From NCBI GenBank assembly GCA_030144725.1, contig JASKMD010000024.1, positions 4,165,667 to 4,229,666 of the forward strand: a stretch of DNA of 64,000 bases, given 5' to 3'. Source of the stretch: Haematococcus lacustris (Eukaryota; Chlorophyta; Chlorophyceae; Chlamydomonadales; Haematococcaceae). This document shows, piece by piece, positions 48,993 through 59,000 of the stretch (within the stretch, counting starts at the first letter, position 1; each line of letters opens with the position of its first letter). The position numbers and the translations under genes are program-made. The notes below the pieces were generated by a model. The model worked only from the letters and a program-made list of their open reading frames with translations. It had not been told where the DNA came from and ran no database searches.

Positions 48993-50006
48993 GTGTGGCA
49001 CCCCACCCCTTAACTACGCCAATCTAAAGGCTGGTTCATCATGTGTGAGGGTGTGATTGTGCGAGCACGAGTGGAATTGATGGGGGGAGCAACTACACTT
49101 GATGCATGCTAGTATGAAGGGTAGAAACCATGGAGCATGAGGTATGCAAGCTTGGCGCGACTTGCATGAACACACACTGCAATACTTGTGCATGCACAAG
49201 CCTTGTGCTCATCCCCTGCAAATTGCAAGTCAACATGAACTAACATTGTAAACGTTGTCGGCGTTGTTGAAGATGGTGAGGGTGAGATGACGACGTTGGT
49301 GACCATATGTAAAGGTTATAATGTCCATACGTCCGTATGTATTGCGCGGTTGCGAGGTTGAAGTCGGCAACGACATTCACCTAATGTGGTTACATAAGTT
49401 TCCAGGAGAGGCTGATAATGTGGGTGAAAAAGGTAGCGAACGGCAAGCAACACACCTAGTCATCGAACACAATCAGCAAGCGGTGATATGCGGGAGGCAG
49501 CGAGCGGTAGTAGCTATGGAGCTACATAACAACTTCTATGACTAAGGGTTGATGTTAGGGCCAGGGTGTCCCCAACTAACAGACAACAGACCAAAATAAT
49601 CAAAATGACGCCGCATCTCAGCCATGTGGTTTGTACTTATGTCTCGCACACTTTTGGATAGACAACTATATCAGCTACGCGGTGCAATGTGCCTCATCAA
49701 GTACCGCGAAGGGTGTTGAGCGCAATGGCGGCTCGATTCTTTGCATTTAAACTCATGCGTGTTTTGCTCATGCGGTCCTCGCCGCGACCGACCTTACCCA
49801 GAAGCACCTGCATACAATCAAAGACAGTCGCCGCAGCAGAATCGGTTCTCGTCGCATGCCCAACCGATGTAACATCACCCCTCCACACACGAACGGTAAC
49901 ACACGAGGCTGGAGCGATGCTTGACCCCTTCGTGAGTAGTACCTAATGTAGTACCTGACCAGTCTGTTGGGCCCAACAATGTGTATAGCTCTTGATAGTA
50001 TACCTT
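48993..50006. other. 3' flank and unassigned intergenic DNA
   Basis: After the Ca2+-ATPase 3' UTR only short frames occur (49321-49545 +, 49888-49697 -), with no recognised domain. Two GTAGTACCT direct repeats lie near 49937-49960. Confidence 0.4.
49248..49252 (+). terminator. Candidate polyadenylation signal TGTAA
   Basis: TGTAA, the usual chlorophyte poly(A) signal, lies about 255 nt past the Ca2+-ATPase stop. It is the first TGTAA seen there. Confidence 0.5.
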
Positions 50007-50325
50007 GCTTGGCAGATTGTGTCCAATCCCTTCGTTGGCGTGGCGAGCTCGTGTTCATCACCGACATGGCGGTTGTGGGCCTCAACTGATGCTCATCTTC
50101 AACGACACCTCGAGGGGTGAGCAACTCAAGGGCTGCACCAACACCCACTGCCAATTGCTGCCATGGGGGGGGGGCAACAGGAGGGGTGAGCAGCCCAGGG
50201 GTTGCACCAGCACCAGTTGCCAATTGCAGCAAAGGGGGTGCAGCAGGAGGGGTGAGCAGCCCAGGGATTGCACCAGCACCAGTTGCCAGTTGCTGCAAAG
50301 GGGGGGCAACAGGAGGGGTAAACGA
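50007..50325 (+). repeat. 66-bp coding-like tandem repeat in a dispersed element
   Basis: Units start at 50112, 50181 and 50247, with a partial fourth at 50313. Two of the three spacings are 66 bp and one is 69, so reading frame is kept. The frame reads GVSSPGVAPAPVANCSKGG and close variants. The left flank and units resemble 7495-7700. Frame-preserving divergence suggests the repeat once encoded protein; no intact gene surrounds it. Confidence 0.6.
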
Positions 50326-50504
50326 GATTGGCGGGCTGAAATGTGATTGTACTTCCCGCTAGGTGTATGGCGCAGTCCGCCCATTGTTGCCGATGGGAGG
50401 CAAGACCGTCATGGGGGTGGGTGAGGGCTCGCTGGGAAGGGCTGGCATGAGGGTACAAACCCAAACCGTGGTTAGAGCACGATCCCAAACCATATGACGG
50501 AACG

Positions 50505-50528
50505 ATTAGGGTTAGGGTTAGGGTTAGG
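50505..50528 (+). repeat. Short TTAGGG tract
   Basis: Four contiguous TTAGGG-type units followed 40 bp later by the GGGCGA/GGGCGG array. It matches the human-type telomere hexamer, reported for some Chlamydomonadales. Confidence 0.85.
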
Positions 50529-50567
50529 CTTTACCTTAACCATCCCACCTTTTGTTGGGTTTGGGAT

Positions 50568-51393
50568 AGGGCGAGGGCGAGGGCGAGGGCGAGGGCGAGG
50601 GCGAGGGCGAGGGCGAGGGCGAGGGCGAGGGCGAGGGCGAGGGCGAGGGCGAGGGCGAGGGCGGGGGCGGGGGCGGGGGCGGGGGCGGGGGCGGGGGCGG
50701 GGGCGGGGGCGGGGGCGGGGGCGGGGGCGGGGGCGGGGGCGGGGGCGGGGGCGGGGGCGGGGGCGGGGGCGGGGGCGGGGGCGGGGGCGGGGGCGGGGGC
50801 GGGGGCGGGGGCGGGGGCGGGGGCGGGGGCGGGGGCGGGGGCGGGGGCGGGGGCGGGGGCGGGGGCGGGGGCGGGGGCGGGGGCGGGGGCGGGGGCGGGG
50901 GCGGGGGCGGGGGCGGGGGCGGGGGCGGGGGCGGGGGCGGGGGCGGGGGCGGGGGCGGGGGCGGGGGCGGGGGCGGGGGCGGGGGCGGGGGCGGGGGCGG
51001 GGGCGGGGGCGGGGGCGGGGGCGGGGGCGGGGGCGGGGGCGGGGGCGGGGGCGGGGGCGGGGGCGGGGGCGGGGGCGGGGGCGGGGGCGGGGGCGGGGGC
51101 GGGGGCGGGGGCGGGGGCGGGGGCGGGGGCGGGGGCGGGGGCGGGGGCGGGGGCGGGGGCGGGGGCGGGGGCGGGGGCGGGGGCGGGGGCGGGGGCGGGG
51201 GCGGGGGCGGGGGCGGGGGCGGGGGCGGGGGCGGGGGCGGGGGCGGGGGCGGGGGCGGGGGCGGGGGCGGGGGCGGGGGCGGGGGCGGGGGCGGGGGCGG
51301 GGGCGGGGGCGGGGGCGGGGGCGGGGGCGGGGGCGGGGGCGGGGGCGGGGGCGGGGGCGGGGGCGGGGGCGGGGGCGGGGGCGGGGGCGGGGC
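50568..51393 (+). repeat. (GGGCGA)n to (GGGCGG)n hexamer array
   Basis: About 15 copies of GGGCGA (to about 50659) change abruptly to about 120 copies of GGGCGG. It is G-quadruplex-capable. ORFs of about 300 codons in three frames (Arg-Gly, Pro and Pro-Ala repeats) are artefacts. Confidence 0.97.
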
Positions 51394-52143
51394 GGGGTGG
51401 TTCCTGGCTGCTTCTGACTGCTGCTCTACGCCCTGCCTGCAATCACCATGCATGCTACACATGTGATGCTCATGGTTAAGGCTGCAGCCACACTGCTAGC
51501 AAGCATGGAGGCATGGTTTCAACAGCCTGTGCTGATGCCACACACCTGTTGCTTTGCGTCATGCCATGTAGCATCTGAACGCAATCAACACAACACTCCC
51601 GGGCTCTCCTTGCTTCCCTTGCTCCTCCGCTTTGGGGTACGGGCTCCGGTCTGCTCTTGGGTTGCGCTCCCTGACTGTTTGCTACTCCAAGCTGCTGCTC
51701 TTGGCGTCTGCTAATGGGTGCTCCTCCAAGCACTGCACTGCTCCTGCACTTGCACAAGCAACACATGACACATAGATGTTATGCGATCGCAATTGTGTAG
51801 TCTTTGTCCTTTCTCTTGCTTCCCTTGCTCCACTGCTCTACGCTTTTCTTGCTCCTCTGATCCGGATTTTCTCGCTGCGCCTCCTGGCTACGACTGGTTG
51901 ATCTACCTTCTAACTGCTGTTTGCGCCTCCTCTTTGTGACTGGTCGGCGCCTCCTCTTTGTGAGGCTGGAGGCTGATAGTTGCCGGGATTGGGGCTAATT
52001 CGCGAAGTCGCGATTCTAAGCCTAGTTGTGATGCTACTCGTAGCTAACCGTGGATTTTTTGAGGATTGGTCGTAGTATGCATGCGGTTTGGCTGCACGGT
52101 ACTTCATAACAAAAAATAGTCATTCAACCCCCCGGGAATCTTT
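51394..52143. other. Unassigned intergenic DNA with small direct repeats
   Basis: No gene recognised. CTTGCTTCCCTTGCTCC occurs near 51608 and 51813, and GCGCCTCCTCTTTGTGA occurs twice near 51927 and 51947. Confidence 0.4.
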
Positions 52144-52256
52144 ACAGATACAACCCCGGCATCTGTAGTGATACTGACGGCCGCTATCTGTACAGATACA
52201 CCCTATAAATATCTGTACAGCTACATACCCGGCATTTGTACAGATATTGACGGCCG
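52144..52256. repeat. 73-bp direct repeat with TGTACA palindromes
   Basis: Copies at 52144-52183 and 52217-52256 share ACAG-TACA, ACCCCGGCAT/ACCCGGCATT and GACGGCCG. The palindrome ATCTGTACAGAT lies between them, and related half-palindromes lie inside. It directly abuts the TTAGGG tract. Confidence 0.75.
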
Positions 52257-52258
52257 GG

Positions 52259-52388
52259 TTAGGGGGGGTTAGGGGGGGTTAGGGTTAGGGTTAGGGTTAG
52301 GGTTAGGGTTAGGGTTAGGGTTAGGGTTAGGGTTAGGGTTAGGGTTAGGGTTAGGGTTAGGGTTAGGGTTAGGGTTAGGGTTAGGGTT
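52259..52388 (+). repeat. Interstitial telomeric tract (TTAGGG)n
   Basis: Two TTAGGGGGGG-type degenerate units followed by about 18 perfect TTAGGG units. The G-rich strand is the plus strand, so the telomere-end direction points right. Confidence 0.95.
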
Positions 52389-52525
52389 ACTAACATTGTG
52401 TTACGGGTCCTCGGAGGGGTCGCCTAAGGAACCTTCCGGGACATAAAACTGAACGTACGGCCGGTCATTTCGAACGAGCGATAGTGCGTTCGATAGGTCG
52501 CACGTCGAGGACCCGTGTCCGGAAG

Positions 52526-53150
52526 GTTTGACACCCGGGTGTCATTGGACTTTCGCGAGAAAACATCGAAAAAGGGGTCGCCTAAGGAATGTGTTTTTTG
52601 AGAGTTAGACCTCGCGAATAGGGGCGCTGGACCGAACGCTCCAAAATAGAGGGGCGATTTATCGGTTATCAAAAGTTGACCCCCGACCCTCACCTCGACC
52701 CTAACCCTAACCTCACCCTAACCGGGGTTAATCTCCGCAACCGCTTGGTCATTTTGAGCAAGAGTAGGTGCGTTGGATGGGGCTTGCGAAGGACTTGGAG
52801 AGAGCGTGGTTGACATGTCGGGTCTCATTCGACTTTTTTGAGGAAACCGCGAAAAACAAGTTTCTCTAAGGAATCGTGTAGTAACACCGTGCGAACACGC
52901 GCGTTAGAACAAGCGCGACAACAAGAGGGGGCGTACTAAAAATGAAAGGCAGAAACCAAGTGGTCGACATGTTAGGGTCATGCGAGTCTTCCGAGAAAAT
53001 CGCGATATATTTTTCACTGAGGAATCGTAGAGTTACACCGTGCCAATACGCGCGTTTGAACAAGCGCGACAACATGAGGGAGCGTATTCAAAATGAAAAC
53101 CAGAAATGAAGGAGTCGACATGTTCGGGTCCAACTTGCACCTTACTTGAA
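52526..53150 (+). repeat. Subtelomere-like satellite, degenerate copies
   Basis: Related units begin near 52526, 52808, 52963 and 53112 with G-T-C/T-GACA followed by T-GT-GGGTC. They share GAGAAAAC-C-GA, AAGGAAT-GTG, ACACCGTGC, ACGCGCGTT and AACAAGCGCGACAACA blocks. Spacing is about 282, 155 and 149 bp. A related piece (GGTCATTTCGAAC) is at 52455. The first unit contains the perfect palindrome GACACCCGGGTGTC (52530-52543). Confidence 0.75.
52687..52722 (-). repeat. Inverted telomere-like tract (CCCTAA)
   Basis: Degenerate ACCCTCACCTCGACCCTAAC followed by CCTAACCTCACCCTAACC. It is in the opposite orientation to the TTAGGG tract 300 bp to the left. Confidence 0.8.
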
Positions 53151-53262
53151 CCGTTTGACTAAGCTGAACCTTACATGAGTACAAGGGCTTCGCGGAAAGA
53201 CTACCTAATGTAGGCTTGAGAAGTTAGGACTAGAAGTGGATTTCTTGCAAGCATGAAATGAC

Positions 53263-53670
53263 ATGGGCATATTTGGGTTGGACAAACCAACACACTTGAC
53301 GCGAAACGCAACAGCCAAAATGCAGCTAGCCATGGCCACCCCATTAACTGCAGCACTAGACGCGGGCAGCCCGCAGAATGGGACCAGCTTTTCCGCAAGG
53401 AGGGAGCTGGGCTATGGGGACGAAGGCAATAAGGCGCTAAAAAAGACGCAAAGAACGAGGTAAGTAGCGCAATAACTCGCTGTCTTAGGCTGCCTCGAAA
53501 AGTACGCATAGGAAAGTTCACAAAAGGCTAGCCTCAGCTAAGGGGTCTAGCGCACGCCGGAAATGTAATTGTGGTACGTTGTTTCTTCACGCAGGAGTTT
53601 GACCACGCGAGGCAAGCAGTTAACGACGAAGCTCAAGGACAGCAGGAAGGCAGGCGTGGAGCTGAGCTAG
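53263..53670 (+). CDS. Possible small spliced hypothetical gene
   Basis: ATG at 53263 opens 65 codons ending at a GTAAGT donor (53460). The acceptor CACGCAG at 53594 joins in phase to 25 more codons and a TAG at 53668-53670, giving about 90 residues. The product is Lys/Arg-rich toward the C-terminus with no recognised domain. It sits between the subtelomere-like satellite and the CTGCC satellite. A chance match of splice signals is possible. Confidence 0.25.
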
Positions 53671-53828
53671 GCGCGGGGTAGGCCAGCAGGGGTGAGTTGA
53701 TGAGGTTGCCACGCATGGGTGACGACAGGGCTGAACTATGTTGTTGTGTGCTCGTGCCTGCAGGCCTCTAACCAAACATTCACAAAGGACATAAACAGTT
53801 GCAGCAGGGCAGCAGCAACAGCAGGGCA

Positions 53829-53848
53829 GCAACAGCAGCAGCAGCGCA

Positions 53849-53924
<76 letters not shown>

Positions 53925-54083
53925 CTCGCCTGCCTGCCTGCCTGCCTGCTCGCCTGCTCGCCTGCCTGCCTGCCTGTCTGTATGCCAACATGGCAGCAGC
54001 AGCAGTGCAGCAGCAGCAGTGCAGCAGCAGCAGCAGCGCATCAGCAGCAGCAGCAGTAGCGCATCAGCAGCAGCAGCAGCGCA

Positions 54084-54158
<75 letters not shown>

Positions 54159-54350
54159 ACCTGCCTGCCTGCTCGCCTGCCTGCCTGCCTGCCTGCTCGC
54201 CTGCTCGCCTGCCTGCCTGCCTGTCTGTATGCCAACATGGCAGCAGCAGCAGTGCAGCAGCAGCAGTGCAGCAGCAGCAGCAGCGCATCAGCAGCAGCAG
54301 CAGTAGCGCATCAGCAGCAGCAGCAGCGCATCAGCAGCAGCAGCAGCGCA

Positions 54351-54398
<48 letters not shown>

Positions 54399-54854
54399 CT
54401 GCCTACCTGCCTGCCTGCTCGCCTGCCTGCCTGCCTGCCTGCTCGCCTGCTCGCCTGCCTGCCTGCCTGTCTGTATGCCAACATGGCAGCAGCAGCAGTG
54501 CAGCAGCAGCAGTGCAGCAGCAGCAGCAGCGCATCAGCAGCAGCAGCAGTAGCGCATCAGCAGCAGCAGCAGTAGCGCATCAGCAGCAGCAGCAGCGCAT
54601 CAGCAGCAGCAGCAGCGCACCTGCCTGCCTGCCTGCCTGCCTGCCCGCCTGCCTGCCTGCCTGCCTACCTGCCTGCCTGCTCGCCTGCCTGCTTGCCTGC
54701 TCGCCTGCTCGCCTGCCTGCCTGCCTGTCTGTATGCCAACATGGCAGCAGCAGCAGTGCAGCAGCAGCAGTGCAGCAGCAGCAGCAGCGCATCAGCAGCA
54801 GCAGCAGTAGCGCATCAGCAGCAGCAGCAGCGCATCAGCAGCAGCAGCAGCGCA

Positions 54855-54894
<40 letters not shown>

Positions 54895-55123
54895 CTCGCC
54901 TGCCTGCCTGCCTGCCTGCTCGCCTGCTCGCCTGCCTGCCTGCCTGTCTGTATGCCAACATGGCAGCAGCAGCAGTGCAGCAGCAGCAGTGCAGCAGCAG
55001 CAGCAGCGCATCAGCAGCAGCAGCAGCAGTAGCGCATCAGCAGCAGCAGCAGCATCAGCATCAGCAGCAGCGCATCAGCAGCAGCAGCAGCGATCAGCAG
55101 CAGCAGCAGCGCATGCGCGCGCA

Positions 55124-55171
<48 letters not shown>

Positions 55172-55174
55172 CCA

Positions 55175-55210
<36 letters not shown>

Positions 55211-55626
55211 CCACCTGCCTGCCTGCTCGCCTGCCTGCCTGCCTGCCTGCTCGCCTGCTCGCCTGCCTGCCTGCCTGTCTGTATGCCAACATGGCAGCAG
55301 CAGCAGTGCAGCAGCAGCAGTGCAGCAGCAGCAGCAGCGCATCAGCAGCAGCAGCAGTAGCGCATCAGCAGCAGCAGCAGCGCATCAGCAGCAGCAGCGC
55401 TGCCTGCCTGCCTGCCGCCTGCCTGCCTGCCTGCCTGCCTGCCGCTCGCCTGCCTGCCTGCCTGCCTGCTCTGCCTGCCTGCCTGCCTGCTCGCCTGCCT
55501 GCCTGCCTGCTCGCCTGCCTGCCTGCCTGTCTGTATGCCAACATGGCAGCAGCAGCAGTGCAGCAGCAGCAGTGCAGCAGCGGAGCAGGCATCAGCAGCA
55601 GCAGGCGCATCAGCAGCAGCAGCAGC

Positions 55627-55657
<31 letters not shown>

Positions 55658-55990
55658 GCACTGCACTGCCCGCCTGCCTGCCTCACCGCCTGCCTGCGCC
55701 CTGCTCGCCTGCCTGCCTGCTCTGCCTGCCTGCTCGCCTGCTCGCCTGCTCGCTCTGCCTGCCTGCCTGTCTGTATGCCAACATGGCAGCAGCAGCAGTG
55801 CAGCAGCAGCAGTGCAGCAGCAGCAGCAGCGCATCAGCAGCAGCAGTAGTAGCGCATCAGCAGCAGCAGCAGCGCATCAGCAGCAGCAGCAGCGCATCCG
55901 CAGCAGCCGCTGCGCACCCTGCCTGCCTGCCTGCCTGCCTGCATGCCTACCTGCCTGCCTGCTCGCCTGCCTGCCTGCCTGCCTGCTGCC
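53829..55990. repeat. Higher-order repeat of CTGC, CTCGC and CAG blocks
   Basis: Eight to nine units, each with a (CTGC)n run, a CTGCTCGC segment, the tag GTCTGTATGCCAACATGG, then CAG-rich blocks with GCATCAG. Tags start at 53976, 54223, 54469, 54727, 54946, 55277, 55529 and 55769, so the period is about 220-330 bp. Frames are open but consist only of Gln/Ser/Ala and Cys/Leu/Pro runs. Confidence 0.95.
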
Positions 55991-56089
55991 TGCTCGCCTA
56001 AGCGCTGCCAGCTGCTGAGCAGCATGGCCAGCAGCGGCATCAGCCAGCTACGTACGCATGCTTCATAGGCATCACAGGTGCGGCCGACC

Positions 56090-59000
56090 CCCTGCCTGCT
56101 GCTGCCCCACCCCATGCCAGCTGCGGCCCCACCACATGCCAGCTGCGGCACCCACATCATGCCCGCTGCGGCGGCACTCCCTGCCCGCTGCTGCCCCACC
56201 CCATGCCTGCTGCTGCCCCACCCCATGCCCGCTGCGGCCCCACCCCATGCCCGCTGCGGCCCCACCCCATGCCCGCTGCTGCCCCACCTCATGCCGGCTG
56301 CTGCCCCACCTCATGCCCGCTGCCCCACCCCCTGCCCAGCTGCTGCCCCACCCCATGCCCGCTGCTGCCCCACCCCCTGCCCGCTGCGGCCCCACCCCCT
56401 GCCCGCTGCTGCCCCACCCCATGCCGCTGCGGCCCCACCCCCTGCCCGCTGCTGCCCCACCCCCTGCCCGCTGCTGCCCCACCCCCTGCCCGCTGCTGCC
56501 CCACCCCTGCCCGCTGCTGCCCCACCCCCTGCCCGCTGCTGCCCCACCCCCTGCCCGCTGCTGCCCCACCCCCTGCCCGCTGCGGCCCCACCCCCTGCCC
56601 GCTGCGGCCCCACCCCCTGCCCGCTGCGGCCCCACCCCCTGCCCGCTGCGGCCCCACCTCATGCCCGCTGCGGCCCCACCCCCTGCCCGCTGCGGCCCCC
56701 CCCTGCCCACTGCTGGCCCCACCTCATGCCCGCTGCTGCCCCACCCCCTGCCCGCTGCGGCCCCACCCCCTGCCCGCTGCGGCCCCACCCCATGCCTGCT
56801 GCGGCCCCACCCCCTGCCCGCTGCTGCCCCACCCCCTGCCCGCTGCGGCCCCACCCCCTGCCCGCTGCGGCCCCACCCCCTGCCCGCTGCTGCCCCACCC
56901 CACTGCCCGCTGCTGCCCCACCCCATGCCGCTGCGGCTCCACCCCATGCCCGCTGCTGCCCCACCCCCTGCCCGCTGCTGCCCCACCTCATGCCCGCTGC
57001 TGCCCCACCCCCTGCCCGCTGCTGCCCCACCCCCTGCCCGCTGCTGCCCCACCCCCTGCCCGCTGCTGCCCACCCTGCCGCTGCTGCCCCACCCCATGCC
57101 CGCTGCGGCCCCACCCCCTGCCCGCTGCGGCCCCACCCCCTGCCTGCTGCGGCCCCACCTCATGCCGCGCTGCGGCCCCACCCCCTGCCCGCTGCGGCCC
57201 ACCCCTGCCCGCTGCGGCCCACCCCCTGCCCGCTGCGGCCCCACCCCCTGCCCGCTGCGGCCCCACCCCATGCCCGCTGCGGCCCCACCCCCTGCCCGCT
57301 GCGGCCCCACCCCCTGCCCGCTGCTGCCCCACCCCCTGCCCGCTGCTGCCCCACCCCCTGCCCGCTGCTGCCCCACCCCATGCCCGCTGCGGCCCCACCC
57401 CATGCCCGCTGCGGCCCCACCTCATGCCGCTGCGGCCCCACCCCCTGCCCGCTGCTGCCCCACCCCCTGCCCGCTGCGGCCCCACCCCCTGCCCGCTGCG
57501 GCCCCACCCCCTGCCCGCTGCGGCCCCACCCCATGCCCGCTGCGGCCGCACCCCCTGCCCGCTGCTGCCCCACCCCATGCCCGCTGCTGCCCCACCCCAT
57601 GCCCGCTGCGGCCCCACCCCCTGCCCGCTGCGGCCCCACCCCATGCCCGCTGCGGCCCCACCTCATGCCGGCTGCTGCCCCACCCCCTGCCCGCTGCGCC
57701 ACCACCACATGCCCGCTGCGGCCCCACCCCATGCCCGCTGCTGCCCCACCCCCTGCCCGCTGCGGCCCCACCCCCTGCCCGCTGCTGCCCCACCCCCTGC
57801 CCGCTGCGGCCCCACCCCCTGCCCGCTGCTGCCCCACCCCCTGCCCGCTGCTGCCCCACCCCCTGCCCGCTGCTGCCCCACCCCCTGCCCGCTGCTGCCC
57901 CACCCCCTGCCCGCTGCTGCCCCACCCCCTGCCCGCTGCGGCCCCACCCCCTGCCCGCTGCGGCCCCACCCCCTGCCCGCTGCGGCCCCACCCCCTGCCC
58001 GCTGCGGCCCCACCTCATGCCCGCTGCGGCCCCACCCCCTGCCCGCTGCGGCCCCACCCCCTGCCCGCTGCGGCCCCACCCCATGCCCGCTGCTGCCCCA
58101 CCCCCTGCCCGCTGCGGCCCCACCCCCTGCCCGCTGCGGCCCCACCCCCTGCCCGCTGCTGGCCCCACCCCCTGCCCGCTGCGGCCCCACCTCATGCCGG
58201 CTGCGGCCCCACCCCCTTCCCGCTGCGGCACCACCCATGCCCGCTGCTGCCCCACCCCCTGCCCGCTGCTGCCCCACCCCATGCCCGCTGCGGCCCCACC
58301 CCATGCCCGCTGCTGCCCCACCCCCTGCCCGCTGCGGCCCCACCCCATGCCCGCTGCTGCCCCACCCCCTGCCGGCTGCGGCCCCACCCCCTGCCCGCTG
58401 CGGCCCCACCCCCTGCCCGCTGCTGCCGCACTTCATGCCGGCTGCTGCCCCACCCATGCCCGCTGCGGCCCCACCCCCTGCCCGCTGCTGCCCCACCCCC
58501 TGCCCGCTGCGGCCCCACCCCCTGCCCGCTGCGGCCCCACCTCATGCCGCGCTGCGGCCCCACCCCATGCCCGCTGCGGCCCCACCCCCTGCCCGCTGCT
58601 GCCCCACCCCCTGCCCGCTGCTGCCCCACCCCCTGCCCGCTGCGGCCCCACCTCATGTCCGCTGCGGCCCCACCCCCTGCCCGCTGCGGCCCCACCCCCT
58701 GCCCGCTGCTGCCCCACCCCATGCCTGCTGCTGCCCCACCCCCTGCCCGCTGCGGCCCCACCCCTGCCCGCTGCGGCCCCACCTCATGCCCGCTGCGGCC
58801 CCACCCCCTGCCCGCTGCTGCCCCACCCCCTGCCCGCTGCTGCCCCACCCCCTGCCCGCTGCGGCCCCACCCCATGCCCGCTGCGGCCCCACCCCATGCC
58901 CGCTGCGGCCCCACCCCATGCCCGCTCGCGGCCCCACCCCATGCCCGCTGCGGCCCCACCCCATGCCCGCTGCGGCCCCACCCCCTGCCCGCTGCTGCCC

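Noticed and set aside
50494..51462. Arg-Gly (RGG-like), poly-Pro and Pro-Ala proteins of about 300 residues
   Set aside because: Hexamer array GGGCGA/GGGCGG read in different frames.
53719..56018. Gln/Ser/Ala plus Cys-Leu-Pro repeat proteins
   Set aside because: Products of CAG and CTGC runs; frames switch with each indel between units.
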